The position numbers and the translations under genes were made by a program. The notes under the pieces were generated by a model. The model made no database searches, had not been told where the DNA came from, and was given only the letters and a program-made list of their open reading frames with translations. A DNA stretch of 36,091 bases from an uncultured Eubacterium sp. (GTDB taxonomy: Bacteria > Bacillota > Clostridia > Lachnospirales > Lachnospiraceae), in assembly GCF_934295145.1 (NCBI RefSeq), contig NZ_CAKRAS010000032.1, positions 1 to 36,091 on the forward strand, given 5' to 3'. Of the stretch, positions 1 to 6,932 are shown piece by piece. Within the stretch, counting starts at the first letter, position 1. The number at the start of each line of letters is the position of its first letter.

Positions 1-180
1 AGGCAAGGCGGTAGACTGATTTTCGTTATCGGAGCGAGCATAGCCCGACCGCGGGAGTGTGTCTGAGCCAACAGCTGCTTTTGCTGTTGGTGAGTTCGCG
101 GAAGCGGTCGAAGATAGGCGGCGCAGCGAAGATAGGAAATCCGTCGTGCCTGCATTGGAGTTTTTGTCACATCCTGTTCC
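1..180 (+). repeat. Dispersed palindromic repeat, family A, copy 1 (left end outside the window)
   Basis: This stretch is nearly identical, with about ten scattered differences, to the reverse complement of 27682-27881. It holds a central hairpin (CAACAGC-TGCTTTT-GCTGTTG, about 70-90), flanking arms with complementary CGACCGCG and GCGGTCG blocks, and a right end TTGGAGTTTTT...GTTCC that matches the terminal inverted repeat of copy 2. No protein is convincingly encoded. The window edge cuts the left end. It lies just upstream of the larA promoter. Confidence 0.85.
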
Positions 181-249
181 AACTTACCCTAAACAAGAAT
201 TTTTGTGTAATCTGCTGTTTTTTTTTGAAAAATTTTGTGCGATATGATG

Positions 250-278
250 TTGACGTACAAAACAAAAATGATTAAAAT
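250..278 (+). promoter_or_regulatory. Sigma-A type promoter of the larA operon
   Basis: TTGACG (250-255) and TAAAAT (273-278) are separated by 17 bp, close to the vegetative consensus. Transcription would start near 285, giving a leader of about 190 nt before the larA ATG. The leader contains three operator-like palindromes, which fits a regulated promoter. Confidence 0.7.
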
Positions 279-295
279 ATAAATTAGTTAAGAAA

Positions 296-412
296 TGGTA
301 GAACCAATTGAAAAATGATTATTGTTTTCCGGGAAATAAAAGTTTCGATGAAAGCTTTATTTTTTATTCTGAATGGTACTACCAAAAAAATAAAAACGAA
401 ATGGTACTACCA
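296..412 (+). promoter_or_regulatory. Three TGGTnnnACCA operator-like palindromes (putative GntR/FadR-family sites)
   Basis: TGGTAGAACCA lies at 296-306, and TGGTACTACCA at 374-384 and again at 402-412. The last two are perfect palindromes inside a 28-bp tandem unit. The pattern TGGTnnnACCA resembles operators of FadR-subfamily GntR regulators, including the lactate regulator LldR. The first site overlaps the expected transcription start, suiting repression; the other two could support cooperative binding or looping. No GntR gene is in the window, so the regulator is inferred. Confidence 0.6.
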
Positions 413-478
413 AAAATATGGATTTTTGATTCATTGATACATATAAATAGCAAATGTTTTATAAGGGGGAATCAAAAC

Positions 479-1765
479 ATGGCAGAGGTGATTTTACCTT
501 TTGGCAAAGAAAAAATGAAGGTGTCAATTCCGGACAATCGTCTGAATGGCATTCTTGTTTCCAGAGCTCATGAGTTTCAGGCAGATAAGTCCGAAGAGGA
601 GATCGTAAAAGATGCTTTAGCGCATCCAATCCATTCGAAAACGTTACGTGAGCTGGCAAATGGGAAAGATAATATTGTGTTGATTGCCAGTGACCATACG
701 CGGCCGGTTCCAAGCAAAGTGATTATGCCGGGAGTCTTAGAGGAAATCAAAGCAGGCAATCCGAATGCAAAGATTACAATCCTGATTGCCACTGGTTTTC
801 ACAGACCGACCACAAGAGAAGAATTGATTTACAAATTTGGTGAAGATATTGTTAATCGTGAAGATATCACATTTGCTGTACATAAAAGCCATGAAGATAC
901 AGATATGGTAGAACTTGGCACGTTGCCATCCGGTGGAAAATTGAAAATCAACAAGATTGCAGCCGAAGCAGATTTGCTCATTTCCGAAGGATTTATCGAA
1001 CCGCACTTTTTTGCAGGTTTTTCCGGAGGAAGAAAAAGTGTACTACCGGGAGTATCCAGCGCGACAACTGTTATGGCAAACCATTGTTCCGAATTTATTG
1101 CCAGCGATTATGCGAGAACCGGAGTGCTGGAAGGCAATCCAATTCATCGGGACATGATTTACGCGGCAGAAAAAGCAAAATTAGCTTTTATCATAAATGT
1201 TGTACTGGATGAAAATAAAAAAGTCATCCGTGCATATGCTGGTAATTTTAATGAAGCACATCTGAAAGGATGCCAATTCGTAGATCAGATGTCCGGTGTG
1301 GATGCGATTCCTTCAGATATCGTGATTTCTACAAACGGCGGATATCCGCTGGATCAGAATGTTTACCAGTCTGTAAAAGGTATGACAGCAGCGGAAGCAA
1401 GTTGTAATCCGGGTGGTGTGATCATTATGGTTTCCAGCTGTATTGATGGACATGGCGGACAGTCATTATATGACACTTTTGCTAGCGGTGAAGATAAAAA
1501 TGTGATCATGCAGCGTTTCTTAGATACGCCGCGTGATAAAACGGTTCCGGATCAGTGGGAAGCACAGATTTTGTGCAGAGTGCTGATGCATCACAAAGTT
1601 ATCATGGTAACACAGGCACCGAAGCAGCTGGTCAATGATATGCAGATGGATTATGCAGAAAGCATAGATGAAGCAATCCACATGGCAGATGCATATCTGA
1701 GTAAAACGGACAGTAAGATCACTGTGATTCCGGATGGAGTTTCCGTGATTGTAAGAAGAAAATGA
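479..1765 (+). CDS. larA: Nickel-dependent lactate racemase family protein LarA
   Basis: The 428-residue product matches the usual LarA length of about 425. LarA interconverts D- and L-lactate with a nickel pincer cofactor attached to a lysine. Visible signatures are SDHTRPVP (71-78, with D72 and R75), GFHRP (H108), EPHFFAGFSGGRKSVLPG (H176 and cofactor lysine K186) and MANH (H202); their positions fit the catalytic residues known from Lactiplantibacillus LarA. The start is ATG 479, preceded by AAGGGGGA at 463-470; an in-frame extension to 308 has no ribosome site and runs through the operator repeats. The homologue family also includes racemases of other 2-hydroxyacids, so lactate is inferred from the next gene. 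The cofactor genes larB, larC and larE are not in this window. Confidence 0.9.
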   Translation: MAEVILPFGKEKMKVSIPDNRLNGILVSRAHEFQADKSEEEIVKDALAHPIHSKTLRELANGKDNIVLIASDHTRPVPSKVIMPGVLEEIKAGNPNAKITILIATGFHRPTTREELIYKFGEDIVNREDITFAVHKSHEDTDMVELGTLPSGGKLKINKIAAEADLLISEGFIEPHFFAGFSGGRKSVLPGVSSATTVMANHCSEFIASDYARTGVLEGNPIHRDMIYAAEKAKLAFIINVVLDENKKVIRAYAGNFNEAHLKGCQFVDQMSGVDAIPSDIVISTNGGYPLDQNVYQSVKGMTAAEASCNPGGVIIMVSSCIDGHGGQSLYDTFASGEDKNVIMQRFLDTPRDKTVPDQWEAQILCRVLMHHKVIMVTQAPKQLVNDMQMDYAESIDEAIHMADAYLSKTDSKITVIPDGVSVIVRRK

Positions 1766-1853
1766 TATTTATGCTACTGACAGAATGTGAAAAACAATCT
1801 GATAAAAACAGAAATTAGCAGTCAGTGATTTGATAAAATAAGACAATTTTCTA

Positions 1854-1895
1854 TATTTTGAACATAGAAATCGCGAAGTGATTGTGTTCAAAATA
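1854..1895 (+). other. Intercistronic hairpin between larA and glcD
   Basis: TATTTTGAACA (1854-1864) pairs perfectly with TGTTCAAAATA (1885-1895), with a smaller inner pairing AATC/GATT. No T-run follows, so it is unlikely to be a full terminator. It sits in a 176-nt gap inside a probable operon and may protect or process the mRNA. Confidence 0.55.
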
Positions 1896-1941
1896 CGGGA
1901 TAAGATAAAAATTTTGAGAAATGTGTAAAAGGAGGATTTGG

Positions 1942-3372
1942 ATGATGGCAGATTACAGCTACAACCAAGTGACACCGGAACTCATTGATGAGTTCAAAAA
2001 AATTGTTCCGGGCAAGGTATTCACTGGTGATGAGATCAATGCAGATTACTCTCACGATGAAATGCCAATTTACGGAAAAGGAGCACCGACCGTATTGATC
2101 GAGGCAACCACAACGGAGGATATTTCGGCAATCGTGAAGCTGTGTTATGAAAACAGCGTTCCGGTTATTCCGCGAGGTGCAGGAACTGGATTGACTGGTG
2201 CAGCAGTTGCACTGCATGGCGGTGTCATGATTGACATGTCCAAGATGAATAAAATTCTGGAGTATGATAAAGAGAATTTTGTGGTTCGTGTGGAGGCAGG
2301 TGTTCTGTTAAACGACCTTGCTGAGGATGCACAAAAACAGGGACTCTTATATCCACCAGATCCAGGTGAGAAATTTGCAACACTTGGCGGAAACGTATCC
2401 ACAAATGCAGGTGGTATGAGAGCCGTAAAATACGGATGTACAAGAGATTATGTCAGAGCAATGACCGTTGTACTTCCAACTGGTGAGATTGTAAAACTTG
2501 GTGCAACCGTATCAAAGACTTCTACGGGATACAGTCTCTTAAACCTGATGATCGGTTCCGAGGGAACCTTAGGTATCATCACTGAGCTGACATTAAAGCT
2601 GATTCCGGCACCGAAGGAAACCATCAGCCTGATCATCCCGTATGAGAACCTGGAAGACTGTATTGCAACTGTTCCAAAATTTTTCATGGAGCATTTACAG
2701 CCACAGGCGATTGAATTTATGGAAAAAGAAATCGTTCTTGCTTCCGAGCGTTATCTTGGAAAGAGCGTATTTCCACAGCAGTTAGAGGGTGTGGATATCG
2801 GAGCTTATCTCCTTGTGACATTTGATGGAGATGATATGGAATCTCTGGAGGAGATTACCGAGAAAGCAGCAGAGGTTGTTCTCGAGGCAGGTGCCATCGA
2901 CGTATTAGTCGCTGATACACCAGCGAAGAAAAAAGATGCCTGGGCAGCAAGAAGTTCCTTCCTGGAAGCAATTGAAGCAGAGACAAGACTGCTGGATGAG
3001 TGCGATGTCGTTGTTCCGGTAAATCAGATTGCACCGTATCTGACTTTCGTAAAATCACTGGAAGAAAAATACGATTTTACTATCAAGAGCTTTGGTCATG
3101 CAGGTGATGGAAACTTACATATTTATGCATGTGCAAATGATATGGATGAGGCTGAATTTAAAAAACAGGTTGCTGATTTCATGGATATTATTTATAAAAA
3201 AGCAGCAGAGTGCGGCGGACTGATTTCCGGCGAGCACGGAATCGGTTATGGAAAAATGGATTATCTGGCAGCTTTTGCAGGTGAGACAAGCATGCGTCTG
3301 ATGAAAGGCATCAAAGAAGTATTTGATCCGAAGATGATTTTAAATCCAGGTAAGATTTGCTATAAGTTATAA
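1942..3372 (+). CDS. glcD: FAD-linked 2-hydroxyacid (D-lactate/glycolate) dehydrogenase, GlcD family
   Basis: A 476-residue cytoplasmic flavoprotein of the GlcD/D-lactate dehydrogenase family, which oxidises lactate or glycolate to the 2-oxoacid. The FAD-binding-4 (PCMH) domain is at the N-terminus, with PRGAGTGLTG and the stretch GGNVSTNAGGMRAVKYG. The FAD-oxidase C-terminal domain carries SFGHAGDGNLH and GEHGIGYGK, and the chain ends in ILNPGKI. The start is ATG 1942 or ATG 1945, both served by AAAAGGAGG just upstream. Its place between a lactate racemase and etfBA fits the LctD subunit of Etf-coupled lactate dehydrogenases in anaerobes, in which lactate oxidation is driven by flavin-based electron confurcation with ferredoxin. 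The substrate and confurcation are inferred from context. Confidence 0.88.
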   Translation: MMADYSYNQVTPELIDEFKKIVPGKVFTGDEINADYSHDEMPIYGKGAPTVLIEATTTEDISAIVKLCYENSVPVIPRGAGTGLTGAAVALHGGVMIDMSKMNKILEYDKENFVVRVEAGVLLNDLAEDAQKQGLLYPPDPGEKFATLGGNVSTNAGGMRAVKYGCTRDYVRAMTVVLPTGEIVKLGATVSKTSTGYSLLNLMIGSEGTLGIITELTLKLIPAPKETISLIIPYENLEDCIATVPKFFMEHLQPQAIEFMEKEIVLASERYLGKSVFPQQLEGVDIGAYLLVTFDGDDMESLEEITEKAAEVVLEAGAIDVLVADTPAKKKDAWAARSSFLEAIEAETRLLDECDVVVPVNQIAPYLTFVKSLEEKYDFTIKSFGHAGDGNLHIYACANDMDEAEFKKQVADFMDIIYKKAAECGGLISGEHGIGYGKMDYLAAFAGETSMRLMKGIKEVFDPKMILNPGKICYKL

Positions 3373-3395
3373 ACCGAGCTGGTTTTGCGAGGGAT

Positions 3396-3420
3396 ACTTC
3401 TTGAAAGAATTTCAAGAAGT
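3396..3420 (+). other. Intercistronic hairpin between glcD and the acyl-CoA dehydrogenase gene
   Basis: ACTTCTTGAAA and TTTCAAGAAGT form a perfect 11-bp stem with a GAA loop. No T tract follows. It lies in a 113-nt gap within the operon, upstream of a strong AAGGAGG site. Confidence 0.55.
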
Positions 3421-3485
3421 AATGTAGAAATAATAGCACAGTTATATAGAAATAAGTTACGTTTATTTTGAAGGAGGAAAAGGTA

Positions 3486-4622
3486 ATGGCATATTTAATT
3501 TCTGAAGAAGCACAGGATCTGTTACAGGACGTAAAAAATTTCTGCGACAAAGAAGTTGTAGAGCAGTGTAAAGAGTATGATGTATCCGGCGAATGGCCGA
3601 AAGAGATTTACGATAAAGCAATCGAGCAGGGCTATCAGGCACTGGAAGTTCCGGAGGAGTTTGGTGGCCCGGGTTTATCAAGAGTGGATGTGGCAGCTCT
3701 CATCGAGCAGATGGCAATTGCGGATGCTGGATTTGCAACTACCATTTCCGCCAGCGGACTTGGTATGAAACCGGTACTGATCGCAGGAAGTAAAGAGTTA
3801 AAACAGCGTGCATGTGATATGATCCTGGAAGGCGGTTTCGGTGCGTTCTGTCTGACTGAGCCGGGAGCAGGTTCTGATGCAGGTGCAGGCAAAACAACTG
3901 CTGTCAAAGATGGTGATGAGTATGTATTAAACGGAAGAAAATGCTTTATTACAAATGGCGGCATCGCTTCTTTCTACTGTGTAACAGCCATGACAGACAA
4001 GACAAAAGGAGTCAAAGGAATGTCTATGTTCTTTGTTGAAAAAGGAACTCCGGGCTTAAGCACAGGAAAAGAAGAAAATAAGATGGGTATCCGTACTTCC
4101 AACACCTGTGATGTTGTTCTTGAGGATGTCAGAATTCCGGCTTCCAACCTGATCGGTGAGGAAGGAAAAGGTTTCAATATCGCAATGCAGACACTGGATC
4201 AGGCTCGTACCTGGATGGGATGCGTTGCAACTGGTATTGCACAGAGAGGTATCAACGAGGCCATCGCTTACGGCAAAGAGCGTGTACAGTTTGGTAAACC
4301 TATCATCAAAAATCAGGCGCTGAAATTCAAAGTAGCAGATATGGAGATTAAGACAGAAACCGCACGCCAGATGGTAGCACATGCCCTGACAAAGATGGAT
4401 CTGGGTCTTCCATATACAAAAGAATCCGCAATCGCAAAATGCTATGCTTCCGATATCGCTATGGAAGTTGCTTCTGAGGCAATTCAGATGTTTGGCGGAT
4501 ATGGCTACAGCCGTGAGTACCCGGTAGAGAAACTGTTGAGAGATGCAAAAATCTTCCAGATTTTTGAGGGAACAAACGAGGTACAGAGAATCGTTATCTC
4601 AAACAGTATCATTGGTAAGTAA
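3486..4622 (+). CDS. Acyl-CoA dehydrogenase (butyryl-CoA or acryloyl-CoA reductase type)
   Basis: The 378-residue product has the full acyl-CoA dehydrogenase fold. N-terminal helices contain VPEEFGGPG, followed by the middle-domain FAD/substrate motif FCLTEPGAGSDAG and FITNGG. The C-terminal domain contains MFGGYGYSREYPVEKLLRDAK and FEGTNEVQR, whose glutamate (E361) is the expected catalytic base. ATG 3486 follows GAAGGAGG. Short-chain members in anaerobes work with EtfAB to reduce crotonyl-CoA or acryloyl-CoA. Here the gene lies between a lactate dehydrogenase and etfBA, so an acryloyl-CoA reductase role in lactate-to-propionate fermentation is possible. No lactoyl-CoA dehydratase or CoA-transferase genes are in the window, so butyryl-CoA dehydrogenase remains equally open. 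Confidence 0.88.
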   Translation: MAYLISEEAQDLLQDVKNFCDKEVVEQCKEYDVSGEWPKEIYDKAIEQGYQALEVPEEFGGPGLSRVDVAALIEQMAIADAGFATTISASGLGMKPVLIAGSKELKQRACDMILEGGFGAFCLTEPGAGSDAGAGKTTAVKDGDEYVLNGRKCFITNGGIASFYCVTAMTDKTKGVKGMSMFFVEKGTPGLSTGKEENKMGIRTSNTCDVVLEDVRIPASNLIGEEGKGFNIAMQTLDQARTWMGCVATGIAQRGINEAIAYGKERVQFGKPIIKNQALKFKVADMEIKTETARQMVAHALTKMDLGLPYTKESAIAKCYASDIAMEVASEAIQMFGGYGYSREYPVEKLLRDAKIFQIFEGTNEVQRIVISNSIIGK

Positions 4623-4645
4623 GCTATCCCTTATCTAACAATATA

Positions 4646-4730
4646 TGTATTCCGCTGATTGAGACCAGGTGTGGACGGATTCTTGTGTTACAGATGATGA
4701 GGAACATGCTTGTATCATCGGCGGAATACA
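4646..4730 (+). other. Long inverted repeat in the gap before etfB
   Basis: TGTATTCCGCTGAT (4646-4659) is complementary, with one mismatch, to ATCGGCGGAATACA (ending at 4730), with a long intervening loop. It lies in the 136-nt gap between the acyl-CoA dehydrogenase gene and etfB, 15 nt before the etfB ribosome site. It is the third hairpin in an internal gap of this operon. Confidence 0.5.
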
Positions 4731-4758
4731 GACAAAAAAATATGCAGGAGAAATCATT

Positions 4759-5538
4759 ATGGAAATATTAGTTTGCATCAAACAGGTTCCGGATGATTCT
4801 GTGGAGATTTCACTGGATGAAACCACAGGAAAACCGGCACTGGACGGGGTGACACCTGTCGTAAATGCATTTGATACATATGCAGAAGAAATGGCGGTAC
4901 GTCTGAAAGAAGCCATTGGTGAGAGTGAAGTTACTGTTGTATCCATTGGAGATGACAGTGTAAAAAATTCTTTGAAAAACTGTCTTGCAGTTGGTGCTGA
5001 CCATGCATACCTCGTAAAATATGATGAGGCTGAGAAATTAGACGGTGCAGCAGTTGCAAAACTTCTTGCAAAAGCAAAATCTGACATTGAGGCTGCAGAA
5101 GGAAAGACATTTGATCTTGTCTTTTGTGGAAAGGAATCTACTGACTATGCGGCAAGTCAGACCGGTTTACTGTTGGCAGCACAGTTAAATGTTCCGGCAG
5201 TTACCAATGTGGTAGCCGTAGAAGCAGCAGATGGAAAAGCAGTCATTAAACAGGAGACAGAGACCGGATACAATGAGATCGAAGCTTCCCTGCCATGTGT
5301 TGTGACTATTCAGAAGCCAAATTACGATCCGCGTTACCCGACCATCAAGAGCAAGATGGCAGCCAGAAAGAAACCAATCGGAGAGCTTGAGACCGGGGAT
5401 GTTCCGGCAAGTTCCATGGAAGTAGTAAAAGTATATGCGCCTGCAAAACGTCAGGCCGGTGTAAAAATCAAGGCAGAATCCCCGGAAGAAGCTGTTGCTG
5501 AGGCAATGAAGCTGATCGCGGATGCCAAGGTATTGTAG
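4759..5538 (+). CDS. etfB: Electron transfer flavoprotein beta subunit
   Basis: A 259-residue EtfB, the usual length. It begins MEILVCIKQVPD, carries NAFDTYAEEMAVRLKE and the VVSIG strand, and ends its core with the family stretch KPNYDPRYPTIKSKMAARKKP. EtfB binds nucleotide (AMP, or FAD in bifurcating forms) and passes electrons between NADH or ferredoxin and a partner flavoprotein. ATG 4759 follows AGGAG with 8-nt spacing; an in-frame extension to 4669 has no ribosome site and crosses the inverted repeat. Its partner etfA is 12 nt downstream. Whether it serves the lactate dehydrogenase, the acyl-CoA dehydrogenase or both is not decided by the sequence. Confidence 0.92.
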   Translation: MEILVCIKQVPDDSVEISLDETTGKPALDGVTPVVNAFDTYAEEMAVRLKEAIGESEVTVVSIGDDSVKNSLKNCLAVGADHAYLVKYDEAEKLDGAAVAKLLAKAKSDIEAAEGKTFDLVFCGKESTDYAASQTGLLLAAQLNVPAVTNVVAVEAADGKAVIKQETETGYNEIEASLPCVVTIQKPNYDPRYPTIKSKMAARKKPIGELETGDVPASSMEVVKVYAPAKRQAGVKIKAESPEEAVAEAMKLIADAKVL

Positions 5539-5550
5539 GAGGTCGTGGAA

Positions 5551-6537
5551 ATGAGTCTGGCAGAAGGAAAAAATATTTTAGTTTATGTTGAGACAGTCCA
5601 GGGTGCTCCGGTAGGACCTGCCCTTGAGATTCTGGCAAAAGCAAAAGAGCTTGCAACTGCAAAAGGCGAAGAAGTGATCGCAGCCATTCTTGCAGAAGAG
5701 CCGGAAGAAGCTGCAAAAACAGCCATTGAAGCCGGTGCAGATCAGGCAGTAACTGTAAAAACAGCAGAAAGCAGACCGGAAGTGCGGGCAGCAATGCTTG
5801 CAAAACTGGTTGAAAAATATACACCGTCTCTGGTGCTGGCAGCAGCAACCCAGGAGGGCAAAGATGTCACTCCGCTGCTTGCACAGAAATTCGAGGCAGG
5901 TTGTGCCGTTGATGTCATGAATATCGTGGCAGACGGTGAACAGTATGTATTTACCTGCCCGGTATATGGTGGAAACATCTTAAATGATGTTGTATTGCAT
6001 ACCCGGCCGGCAGTAGCCACCGTTCGCGGAGGCTCTTTTTCCAAATCTCTTGAGGCGGGAAAAGCCGGCAAAATTATAGAAGAAACAGTAGAAATCGCAG
6101 AAGAGTCTGTATTTACAAAGATTGCCAACGTGGTAAAAGAAATCAGTGAGGCAGTAAACCTGGAAGATGCAGATGTCATCGTAACCGGCGGCCGTGGCAT
6201 GGGCAGCAAAGAGAATTTTGCGCTGGTTCAGGAACTGGCTGATGTCTGCGGCGGTGTCGTAGGTGCCACCAGACCGGCGATTGAAGAAGAGTGGGTTGGA
6301 CGTTCCCATCAGGTTGGACAGTCCGGCAAGATCGTTGCACCGAAGCTTTATATTGCCTGCGGTGTATCCGGTGCCACACAGCACGTATCCGGTATGATCG
6401 GATCTGGCTATATCATCGCCATTAATAAAGATGAAGATGCTCCGATTTTTGATGTGGCAGATGTTGGAATCGTTGGCGATGCCATGAAAGTACTGCCGCT
6501 ATTGATTGAAGAAATCAAAAAAATCAAAGAAGCATAA
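5551..6537 (+). CDS. etfA: Electron transfer flavoprotein alpha subunit
   Basis: A 328-residue EtfA. The N-terminal nucleotide-binding-like domain (VYVETVQGAPVGPALEILAKA) is followed by the C-terminal FAD domain with GGRGMGSKENF, GATRPAIEEEWVGRSHQVGQSG and the family signature LYIACGVSGATQHVSGM...INKDEDAPIF. ATG 5551 is 8 nt after AGGAGG; GTG 5545 is in frame but too close to that site. There is no N-terminal ferredoxin-like extension, unlike EtfA forms described for some bifurcating lactate dehydrogenases. As the last gene of the operon it is followed by a strong terminator. Confidence 0.92.
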   Translation: MSLAEGKNILVYVETVQGAPVGPALEILAKAKELATAKGEEVIAAILAEEPEEAAKTAIEAGADQAVTVKTAESRPEVRAAMLAKLVEKYTPSLVLAAATQEGKDVTPLLAQKFEAGCAVDVMNIVADGEQYVFTCPVYGGNILNDVVLHTRPAVATVRGGSFSKSLEAGKAGKIIEETVEIAEESVFTKIANVVKEISEAVNLEDADVIVTGGRGMGSKENFALVQELADVCGGVVGATRPAIEEEWVGRSHQVGQSGKIVAPKLYIACGVSGATQHVSGMIGSGYIIAINKDEDAPIFDVADVGIVGDAMKVLPLLIEEIKKIKEA

Positions 6538-6631
6538 AAAACAAAAATTTACTTAATCCTTTTTCTTTTAAAATGTTAATCCAAATCCATTTTTATACAC
6601 ATTTTAAAATGATTCCCCCAAGAATCACGAG

Positions 6632-6671
6632 AAAAGCCGGTGTTCCAGTTACGGAATACCGGCTTTTTGTT
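6632..6671 (+). terminator. Rho-independent terminator of the larA-etfA operon
   Basis: AAAAGCCGGT and ACCGGCTTTT form a 10-bp stem with further TTCC/GGAA pairing in the loop region, followed by TTTTTGTTCTT. It lies about 95 nt after the etfA stop. Confidence 0.85.
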
Positions 6672-6672
6672 C

Positions 6673-6840
6673 TTTGATAGGAAATTACGATGAATTTCCT
6701 ATCAAACAAAAGCACTTCGTGCAAACGATGCGCACTCGCACGAGAAGAGATTCTTGCTTTGCAAGCGTGCTCGGCGCGGGCAAGAAAGATGTGCTATTGA
6801 TAATTTTAAACGCGTAAGTGTGTGATAGCACACTTTCTTG
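6673..6840 (+). repeat. Structured palindromic intergenic element E
   Basis: It opens with a perfect 14-bp hairpin, TTTGATAGGAAATT (6673-6686) against AATTTCCTATCAAA (6693-6706). Small hairpins GCAC-TTC-GTGC (6712-6722) and CTTGC-TTT-GCAAG (6753-6765) follow. It closes with a long stem, CAAGAAAGATGTGCTAT (6781-6797) against ATAGCACACTTTCTTG (6825-6840), with one bulge. No coding potential was seen. It fills the gap between the etfA terminator and the ABC-F promoter. Confidence 0.5.
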
Positions 6841-6865
6841 TATTTTCGCATATCCTTTTACGGGT

Positions 6866-6894
6866 TTGTATTTTTCACTGAAATCAGTTAGAAT
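6866..6894 (+). promoter_or_regulatory. Probable promoter of the ABC-F transcription unit
   Basis: TTGTAT (6866-6871) and TAGAAT (6889-6894) are spaced by 17 bp. The expected start is about 30 nt before the ATG at 6933. Confidence 0.5.
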
Positions 6895-6932
6895 AGAACT
6901 GACAAGAAACATAGAAATGGAACAGAACGAGT

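Noticed and set aside
57..275. Short open frames across the first repeat and larA promoter
   Set aside because: They run through the palindromic repeat and the promoter, lack ribosome sites and have repeat-derived composition.
308..478. N-terminal extension of larA
   Set aside because: The frame is open by chance through the operator repeats; the AAGGGGGA site and family length support ATG 479.
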